A stretch of 6,481 nt of DNA from positions 1 through 6,481 of the forward strand of contig MERE01000129.1 of assembly GCA_001771975.1 (NCBI GenBank), in the 5' to 3' direction. Below are positions 1 to 4,556 of this stretch, one piece after another. Origin of the DNA: Betaproteobacteria bacterium RIFCSPLOWO2_02_FULL_68_150 (GTDB taxonomy: Bacteria > Pseudomonadota > Gammaproteobacteria > Burkholderiales > SG8-39). Under the pieces are notes generated by a model. It was given only the letters and a program-made list of their open reading frames with translations. It was not told the origin of the DNA and did not search any database. Within the stretch, counting starts at the first letter, position 1; every line of letters begins with the position of its first letter. The translations under genes and the position numbers were made by a program.

Positions 1-1039
1 CGATGAAGTAGATGTTGACGCGGCTGACCTCCCAGACGCTCGCCCTGGCAATCGAACAGGCGACCATCAGCACGCTCGCCACCGGCGGGGTCTGCTGGCC
101 GATGCCAAGGTTGATGGTAACGATGAGACCGAAGTGCACCGGGTCGATGCCGACCGCTCGCACGAGCGGCATTACCACCGGAACCACCAGGATGATCGCG
201 GCGGCCGAATGCAGGAACATGCCGAGCAGCAGAAACAGAACGTTGAGGAGCGCAAGCACCACCCACTTGTTGCTGGTGAGCTCGGCGACCGCGCGCGCCA
301 GCGTCTGCGGCGCCTGTACCTCGGTGAGGTAGGCACCCAGCAGCGCCGATGTCGCGACCAGCAGCATCACCACTGCGGTCTGCACGCCGCCTTCGATCAT
401 CGCCGCCTTGAGATGCGCGAGGTCGAGTTCGCGATAGATGACCAGACCGATGAACAGCGCCGCCACCACCGCCAGCGCCGCCCCCTCGGTGGCGGTCACC
501 ACGCCGCCGAAGATGGCACCGAGGATGATCAGCGGCAGCGTGAACGCCCAGAACGCTTCGCGAAACGTCTTGCGGATGGAGGGCGGGATGATCACCGCCA
601 GCGTCGCGGCCGATGACATCACCGCGGCCGCGACCGCCTTCGGGTAGCCCTTCGCCTTCATCGCTGGAATCAGAATCGAGCCGAGCGCCGACACGTCGGC
701 GACCGCGGATCCCGAGATCTCGGCGAAGAACATCGACGCGCCGATCGATACCATGGCCAGCCCGCCGCGGATGAAGCCGAGCAGCGCGCTCGCGAAGGCG
801 ATCAGCCGGGTCGAGATGCCCGAGGCGTTCATGATCGCGCCGGCCAGAATGAAAAGTGGAATCGCGATCAGCGGAAAGTTGGTGGCGCCGTTGTAGAGCA
901 CCACCGGCAGATTGGGCAGCGATGCCAGCCCCTGCGTGAGCACCATCGCTGCCACGGCGACGATGCCGAGCGCTACGGCGATCGGCACATCGATGATCAC
1001 GAGCGCCAGCACGCACACGAAGAGGAGCAGGATCTCCAT
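1..1039 (-). CDS. dctM: TRAP transporter large permease DctM (partial; internal in-frame deletion)
   Basis: This is the large membrane subunit of a TRAP transporter, the ion-coupled channel part that takes substrate from the binding protein into the cytoplasm. The frame is open from the ATG at 1039 to the window edge, 346 codons, with the C-terminus outside. It shows the family landmarks: an N-terminal hydrophobic segment (MEILLLFVCVLALVIIDVPI), FPLIAIPLFILAGAIMN (about residues 53-69), FAEISGSAVADVSALGSI, the hairpin tip IIPPSI ending at residue 155, LPLIILGAIFGGVVTATE, and near the end GIDPVHFGLIV and NLGIGQQTPPV (residues 310-320). Its ATG shares one base with the dctQ stop (TGATG). No Shine-Dalgarno is visible, so translational coupling to dctQ is likely. 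The oddity is residue 156: IIPPSI is followed directly by RKTFREAFWAF, whereas family members as I recall them have about 55 residues between. The family call is sure; whether this protein works is open. Confidence 0.9.
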   Translation of the reverse strand, partial: MEILLLFVCVLALVIIDVPIAVALGIVAVAAMVLTQGLASLPNLPVVLYNGATNFPLIAIPLFILAGAIMNASGISTRLIAFASALLGFIRGGLAMVSIGASMFFAEISGSAVADVSALGSILIPAMKAKGYPKAVAAAVMSSAATLAVIIPPSIRKTFREAFWAFTLPLIILGAIFGGVVTATEGAALAVVAALFIGLVIYRELDLAHLKAAMIEGGVQTAVVMLLVATSALLGAYLTEVQAPQTLARAVAELTSNKWVVLALLNVLFLLLGMFLHSAAAIILVVPVVMPLVRAVGIDPVHFGLIVTINLGIGQQTPPVASVLMVACSIARASVWEVSRVNIYFI

Positions 1040-1548
1040 CAGTGGGCGGACTGGCCGGTGGCCTCTGCCGGATGCGCCACGCGCGCCCGCGCGAGGGCCT
1101 GCGGCAGGGTGAGCAGCTCGGCCACCACGACCAGGGCGGCGCCGATCGGCACCACCGACTGCACGTAGCTCACCGGAACCTCGGGCAGGCTGACGAGATG
1201 ATCGGTCGCGAGAACGCCGAGGATCGTGTAGCCCATCCAGCCGACCAGCAGGAAGAATCCGATCACCAGCAGCTCGGCGAGGCAGCGCGCGGCAACGCGC
1301 GCCGCGGGCGGCAGGAGGGCGATCACTTCGGGACAGCCGATGTGCGCGCGCTTGGCTGCGGCGAGCGCCGAGCCGTAGAACGTGAGCCAGGCGAGGAGGA
1401 TCGAGGCAACCTCGTCGTACCAGACGAGCGACGCGCCGAACGAACGGTACAGGACGCCGACGGTCACTTCGACGGCGAGCGCCGCCATCAGGGCGATGAC
1501 GACCCACTCCAGCAGGCGCTCGTAGCGCCCGCGCCAGACGGCCAGCAT
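1039..1548 (-). CDS. dctQ: TRAP transporter small permease DctQ
   Basis: This is the small integral membrane subunit of the TRAP transporter, which pairs with DctM. It has 169 residues, usual for the family, with four hydrophobic segments at about 14-34, 48-65, 89-110 and 128-147. Segment 2 follows the family signature of an aromatic and acidic patch (W43, Y44, D45, E46) and runs into LLAWLTFYGSALAAAKRAHI, which matches the typical DctQ pattern of a small-residue helix ending in basic residues and a histidine. The start is the ATG 7 bp after the dctP stop. No strong ribosome binding site precedes it, so reinitiation after dctP is probable. The stop overlaps the dctM start. Its place between dctP and dctM supports the call. 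Confidence 0.93.
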   Translation of the reverse strand: MLAVWRGRYERLLEWVVIALMAALAVEVTVGVLYRSFGASLVWYDEVASILLAWLTFYGSALAAAKRAHIGCPEVIALLPPAARVAARCLAELLVIGFFLLVGWMGYTILGVLATDHLVSLPEVPVSYVQSVVPIGAALVVVAELLTLPQALARARVAHPAEATGQSAH

Positions 1549-1555
1549 CGGCAGG

Positions 1556-2524
1556 CTACTTGCCGAGCGCGATGGCGCGGTCGATGACTTCCCGCGCGCC
1601 CTTCACCTCCTTGGCGAACTCCTCGTAGACGGGCTTGGACGCCGCAATGAAAGCTTCCTTGTTCGGCGTGTTGACCTGCACCCCCGCGGCCTTGATCTTG
1701 GCGAGCAGTTCGTCGTCGTCCTTTGCAGCCTTGGCGTATACGAATGCCTGCGTTTCCTTGGCCACCGCCTCGAGCGTGGCGCGCACCTCGGCAGGCAGGC
1801 CGGCCCATTTCTTCGCGCCGACGGTGGCGTAAGCCGGCGTGTAGACGTGGCCGGTGAGCGAGAGGAATTTCTGCACCTCCTGGAACTTGGCGCTGTAGAT
1901 CTGGGTGAAGGGGTTCTCCTGGCCGTCCATGACGCCGGTTTGCAGGGCCGTGAACACTTCCGAGAACTTCATCGGGCTGGGATTGGCGCCGTAAGTCTGG
2001 AACATCTTCACCCGCCATTTGCCTTCCGGGACGCGCAGCTTGATGCCTTGCAGGTCCGCCGGCGTGTTGATCGGGCGTTTGGAGTTGGTGATGTGGCGAT
2101 AGCCATTTTCCCAGACCGCAAGGATCTTCAGGCCCTTCGCTTCAGCGGCGGGCGCGAGCGCCTTCCAGAATACTTCGCTCTCGATGCGCTGCATGTGATT
2201 GCGGTCCTTGACCAGATACGGCATCTCGAAGACGCCGAACAGGTCCGCCTCCGACGACATCACGGTCGAGGGCAATGCGATGTCTACGGTGCCGAGCTTG
2301 ACCTTTTGCAGCAGCTCCTTGTCGCCGCCGAGCTGGCTCGAACCGAACACGACCACCTTGGCCTTGCCGCCGAGCCTGGCATTGGCGCGCTTGGCGAATT
2401 CATCGGCCGAGGCGGCAAACAGCGAACCCGGCTCGCCGACGTGGCCGAACTTGATTTCGGTCTGTGCGTAAACGTTGCCCGCAAAGGCAGCCGCAAATGC
2501 GGCGGCAATGGTCAGCAGTTTCAT
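1556..2524 (-). CDS. dctP: TRAP transporter periplasmic substrate-binding protein DctP
   Basis: This is the secreted solute receptor of the TRAP system. It captures a carboxylate in the periplasm and delivers it to DctQM. The protein has 322 residues, normal for the DctP family. Residues 1-20 form a signal peptide (MKLL, an alanine-rich core, then VYA before Q21). EIKFGHVGEPGSLF opens the mature domain. SSQLGGDKELLQKVKLGTVD (about 62-81) and LRVPEGKW (163-170) are family hallmarks. R164 matches the arginine that salt-bridges the substrate carboxylate in characterised members. SEVFTALQTGVMDGQENP (188-205) is the other signature. I chose the ATG at 2524 because it gives an intact signal peptide and lies 7 nt from a near-ideal Shine-Dalgarno. 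The 18-residue upstream extension (start at 2578) lacks this and would spoil the signal peptide. The substrate is unknown: an organic acid is established for the family, and a 2-hydroxy or 2-oxo acid is inferred from neighbours. Confidence 0.95.
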   Translation of the reverse strand: MKLLTIAAAFAAAFAGNVYAQTEIKFGHVGEPGSLFAASADEFAKRANARLGGKAKVVVFGSSQLGGDKELLQKVKLGTVDIALPSTVMSSEADLFGVFEMPYLVKDRNHMQRIESEVFWKALAPAAEAKGLKILAVWENGYRHITNSKRPINTPADLQGIKLRVPEGKWRVKMFQTYGANPSPMKFSEVFTALQTGVMDGQENPFTQIYSAKFQEVQKFLSLTGHVYTPAYATVGAKKWAGLPAEVRATLEAVAKETQAFVYAKAAKDDDELLAKIKAAGVQVNTPNKEAFIAASKPVYEEFAKEVKGAREVIDRAIALGK

Positions 2525-2526
2525 GT

Positions 2527-2538
2527 CTCCTCCTCCTT
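2527..2538 (-). promoter_or_regulatory. Strong ribosome binding site of dctP
   Basis: On the minus strand the bases just before the dctP ATG read AAGGAGGAGGAGA. The AAGGAGG core is followed by a 7-nt spacer. It lies in the 20-bp gap after the aminotransferase stop codon and settles the dctP start at 2524. It is much stronger than the signals before dctQ and dctM. That would favour an excess of binding protein over the membrane subunits, a common arrangement for such transporters. Confidence 0.85.
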
Positions 2539-2544
2539 GTGTTG

Positions 2545-3738
2545 TCACGCCGCGGCGCGCGCCGGTTTGGCGCGGCACTCCGCCAGGTACGCCATGGCTG
2601 CCTGCACGCCGTCCCGCTTCACTGGCACGCCGGCGAGCTCGAGCCCCATCTCCACACCCGCGAGTGTACCCATCAGCGCAAGATCGTTGAAATCGCCGAG
2701 ATGACCGATGCGAAACACCTTGCCTGCGAGCTTGCCCAGTCCGGTGCCGAGCGACAGGTCGAAATTCTCGAGGATCACGCCGCGCACCCGGTCGGCATCA
2801 TGGCCCGCGGGTAACAGGACCGCGGTGAGCGAGGCCGAGTATTCCGCAGGATTCGCGGCCAGTACTTCGAGGCCCCATGCACGCACCGCGCGCCGCGTCG
2901 CCTCGGCGTGGCGCTGGTGGCGCGCAAACACCTGCTCGAGGCCCTCCTCTTCCAGCATTTGCTGGGCCTCGCGCAAGCCGTAGAGCAAGTTCGTTGCGGG
3001 CGTGTAGGGAAAGTAGCCGGCCTTGGCGCTCGCGATCATCTCTTCCCAGTTCCAGTACGCGCGCGGCATCCTCGCCGAGCGGGAGGCCGCCAGCGCCTTG
3101 TCCGAAATCGCGTTGAACGACAGCCCCGGTGGCAGCATCAGCCCCTTCTGCGAGCCGGCGATCGTGACATCGACGCCCCATTCGTCGTGGCGATAGTCGA
3201 TCGACGCCAGCGACGAGATCGTGTCCACCATCAGGAGTGCTGGATGTGCTGCCGCGTCGATCGCCTTGCGCACCTCGGCGATGCGCGAGGTCACCCCGGT
3301 CGAGGTCTCGTTGTGCACCACGCAGACGGCCTTGATGCGTTGCCCGCCGTCGGTGCGCAGGCGCTGCTCGATCGCCCTCGGATCAACGCCGCTGCGCCAG
3401 TCCCCGGCAAGGAACTCCGGTTTCAAGCCGAGCCTGAGCGCCATCTTTTGCCACAACGCGGCGAAGTGCCCCGTTTCGTACATCAGCACCGAGTCGCCGG
3501 GCGACAGTGTGTTCACGAGCGCCGCCTCCCATGCACCGGTGCCGGAGGCGGGATAGATCACCACCCGCCCCGCTGTCTTGAACACGCGTTTCATGCCTTC
3601 GAGGACGGCCTTGCCCAAGTCGGCGAATTCCGGGCCGCGGTGATCCATCGTCGGGAAGTCGATGGCGCGCAAGACGCGGTCCGGAACATTTGTCGGCCCG
3701 GGGATCTGCAGGAAATGACGTCCGGCTCGATAGCTCAT
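2545..3738 (-). CDS. PLP-dependent aminotransferase, serine/alanine/aspartate-glyoxylate type
   Basis: This is a class V, fold-type I aminotransferase of 397 residues, cytoplasmic, most like serine-glyoxylate aminotransferase (SgaA) and the related aspartate-glyoxylate aminotransferase BhcA. The reaction moves an amino group from an amino acid to a 2-oxo acid, typically glyoxylate to glycine. Visible motifs are IPGPTNVPDRV (12-22), the cofactor-phosphate loop SGTGAWE (65-71), VVHNETSTGVTS (140-151), VDTISS with D172 for the pyridine nitrogen, AGSQKGLMLPPG with K198 as the predicted Schiff-base lysine, and KVFRIGHLGDF with R343 as the likely carboxylate-binding arginine. All key residues are present. 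The start at 3738 follows an AGGAG site. A frame extension to 3900 would add 54 unlike residues running through the promoter. It is the first gene of the leftward unit, so its product or substrate is tied to what the TRAP system imports. The amino donor cannot be told from sequence. Confidence 0.93.
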   Translation of the reverse strand: MSYRAGRHFLQIPGPTNVPDRVLRAIDFPTMDHRGPEFADLGKAVLEGMKRVFKTAGRVVIYPASGTGAWEAALVNTLSPGDSVLMYETGHFAALWQKMALRLGLKPEFLAGDWRSGVDPRAIEQRLRTDGGQRIKAVCVVHNETSTGVTSRIAEVRKAIDAAAHPALLMVDTISSLASIDYRHDEWGVDVTIAGSQKGLMLPPGLSFNAISDKALAASRSARMPRAYWNWEEMIASAKAGYFPYTPATNLLYGLREAQQMLEEEGLEQVFARHQRHAEATRRAVRAWGLEVLAANPAEYSASLTAVLLPAGHDADRVRGVILENFDLSLGTGLGKLAGKVFRIGHLGDFNDLALMGTLAGVEMGLELAGVPVKRDGVQAAMAYLAECRAKPARAAA

Positions 3739-3744
3739 CAGGTT

Positions 3745-3749
3745 CTCCT
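3745..3749 (-). promoter_or_regulatory. Ribosome binding site of the aminotransferase
   Basis: AGGAG on the minus strand lies 6 nt before the ATG at 3738. It decides this start against the longer open frame that begins at 3900. Confidence 0.8.
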
Positions 3750-3751
3750 GA

Positions 3752-3763
3752 TTTGCATGCAAA
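3752..3763. promoter_or_regulatory. Perfect 12-bp palindrome TTTGCATGCAAA, candidate operator
   Basis: A gapless perfect palindrome lies between the predicted leftward promoter and the aminotransferase ribosome binding site, roughly +11 to +22 of the predicted transcript. Short AT-flanked palindromes of this size are typical targets of dimeric GntR/FCD regulators. The adjacent regulator is the obvious candidate ligand, by inference. Confidence 0.6.
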
Positions 3764-3768
3764 GTCTG

Positions 3769-3788
3769 CAGTATGCTGCAGCATACTG
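3769..3788. promoter_or_regulatory. Perfect 20-bp palindrome, candidate main operator
   Basis: CAGTATGCTGCAGCATACTG is identical to its own reverse complement over all 20 bases; the symmetry breaks at 3768/3789. It covers the predicted -10 box of the leftward promoter (3780-3785), so a bound protein would be expected to block transcription of the aminotransferase-TRAP unit. The half site is GTATGC. The probable binder is the FCD regulator encoded at 3852-4556. Confidence 0.7.
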
Positions 3789-3809
3789 GTGCATCATTGC
3801 ACATGCCAA
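3780..3809 (-). promoter_or_regulatory. Predicted sigma-70 promoter of the aminotransferase-TRAP unit
   Basis: On the minus strand, TTGGCA (3809-3804, five of six consensus bases) is followed after 18 bp by TATGCT (3785-3780, four of six). Transcription would start near 3773 and give a leader of about 35 nt. The -10 box lies inside the 20-bp palindrome. This is read by eye only. Confidence 0.45.
3789..3802. repeat. Inverted repeat GTGCA-TCAT-TGCAC
   Basis: Five-base arms separated by 4 bp directly abut the 20-bp palindrome and fall in the spacer of the predicted leftward promoter. It may be a weaker regulator site. The arms are short enough that chance is possible. Confidence 0.35.
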
Positions 3810-3825
3810 GTTTTTTTTGTATTCT
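3797..3825 (+). promoter_or_regulatory. Possible promoter of the regulator-dehydrogenase unit
   Basis: TTGCAC (3797-3802, three of six) and TATTCT (3820-3825, four of six) are separated by exactly 17 bp, which contain the T run. A start near 3832 would leave a leader of about 20 nt before the ATG at 3852. The -35 match is poor, so this promoter is weak or wrongly placed. Confidence 0.3.
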
Positions 3826-3832
3826 GCATGCA
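3825..3832. promoter_or_regulatory. 8-bp palindrome TGCATGCA, candidate autoregulatory site
   Basis: This repeats the core of the 12-bp palindrome at 3752-3763 (shared GCATGCAA), and ATGCAAG appears again at 3844-3850. It sits at the predicted transcription start of the regulator gene, a suitable place for autorepression. Confidence 0.4.
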
Positions 3833-3838
3833 AGTTGT

Positions 3839-3844
3839 AAAGGA
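3839..3844 (+). promoter_or_regulatory. Ribosome binding site of the GntR regulator
   Basis: AAAGGA with a 7-nt spacer precedes the ATG at 3852. It supports this start over the in-frame ATG at 3828, which lies within the 8-bp palindrome, and over the open frame start at 3690, which lies in the aminotransferase gene. Confidence 0.7.
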
Positions 3845-3851
3845 TGCAAGT

Positions 3852-4556
3852 ATGGGAACCGACTCCCCTTCCAGCCTCGCTGCAATGACCCCGATCGCAC
3901 GCCGACCGCTTCATGAGGCTGCGATCGACCGGCTGCGAGACTTGATCGTGCAGGGCGAATTGCCGCCGGGGTCCCGTCTCAATGAGCGCGTGCTGGCCGG
4001 GCAGCTTGCCATTTCGAGAACGCCGCTGCGAGAGGCATTCAAGCTGCTCGCTGCCGAGGGTCTGGTCGATCTGCTGCCCAACCGGGGCGCCATCGTCGCG
4101 CCCGTGGACGCCGTGCGCATCGGCGAAACGATGGCCGTGATGGGGGCGCTGGAAGCGCTGATCGGCGAACTCGCGTGCGCAAACGCATCCGACGGCTCGA
4201 TCGCAGAAATTCGCGCGCTGCACTTCGAAATGCGCGCGGCTCACGCCCGCCGCGACCTCGCCGCCTACTTTCGCCACAACCAGGCGATCCACCTGAAGCT
4301 GGCGGAGGCCGCCGGCAATGCGGTGTTAGCGCTGACTTACCGGCAACTGAACGCCAATGTACGACGTGTGCGTTACATGGCCAACCTGTCGCCGGAGCGC
4401 TGGGACGCGGCGGTGCATGAGCACGATGCGATTCTCGCCGCGCTTGCCGCGCGTGACGGCGCGCGCCTGAAGGCACTGCTGTCCGATCACCTGGCGCACA
4501 AGACCGCCTCTGTGTTGGCGGCCCTGACGGAAGGACTGGTCAAGGCGGCGGCGTGA
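3852..4556 (+). CDS. GntR family transcriptional regulator, FadR subfamily with FCD domain
   Basis: This is a DNA-binding regulator of 234 residues, usual for the FCD group. Residues about 17-85 form the winged helix-turn-helix: LHEAAIDRLRDLIVQGELPPG, then LNERVLAGQLAISRTPLREA with the recognition helix around 54-66, then the wing LLPNRGAIVAPV. Residues about 95-225 form the all-helical FCD ligand domain. N143/H147, H191 (with E190) and D212/H213 fall where FCD proteins place the residues that bind a metal, which in turn holds a carboxylate effector. Position 143 is Asn where Asp is commoner. The gene diverges from the aminotransferase-TRAP unit, and its stop overlaps the start of the dehydrogenase, so it probably controls both. 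Relatives respond to lactate, glycolate, fatty acyl-CoA or sugar acids. The effector here is unknown, and a small hydroxy or oxo acid is the best guess. An alternative in-frame start is ATG 3888. Confidence 0.93.
   Translation: MGTDSPSSLAAMTPIARRPLHEAAIDRLRDLIVQGELPPGSRLNERVLAGQLAISRTPLREAFKLLAAEGLVDLLPNRGAIVAPVDAVRIGETMAVMGALEALIGELACANASDGSIAEIRALHFEMRAAHARRDLAAYFRHNQAIHLKLAEAAGNAVLALTYRQLNANVRRVRYMANLSPERWDAAVHEHDAILAALAARDGARLKALLSDHLAHKTASVLAALTEGLVKAAA

Larger units (their letters stand above)
3739..3851. promoter_or_regulatory. Divergent control region between the two units
   Basis: These 113 bp separate the aminotransferase start (leftward) from the regulator start (rightward). The region is clearly more AT-rich than the coding DNA around it and contains an 8-base T run at 3811-3818. 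It holds two perfect palindromes, a further 8-bp palindrome, a spaced inverted repeat, and candidate sigma-70 promoters in both directions, each entered separately. A GntR/FCD gene next to such a region usually controls it, commonly including its own promoter. That role is inferred here. Confidence 0.85.

Noticed and set aside
1847..2704. 285-codon open frame on the plus strand
   Set aside because: It lies antisense to dctP, whose signal peptide, motifs and ribosome binding site are clear. The product is rich in Arg, His and Leu without any family pattern, as expected from GC-rich antisense frames.
3769..3788. 20-bp palindrome as a transcription terminator
   Set aside because: It has no loop bases, is not followed by a T run on either strand in the right place (the T run at 3811-3818 is 22 bp away), and sits between two divergent gene starts where no terminator is needed.
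2908..3840. 310-codon open frame on the plus strand
   Set aside because: Antisense to the aminotransferase, which has every catalytic motif. The frame has no recognisable domain and runs into the control region.
3690..3851. Upstream extension of the regulator to 3690
   Set aside because: It would overlap the divergent gene and read through the palindromes. GntR proteins begin shortly before the helix-turn-helix, as the 3852 start gives.
3739..3900. N-terminal extension of the aminotransferase to a start at 3900
   Set aside because: The 54 extra residues do not resemble the family and cross the palindromes and promoter. A good AGGAG site precedes the ATG at 3738.
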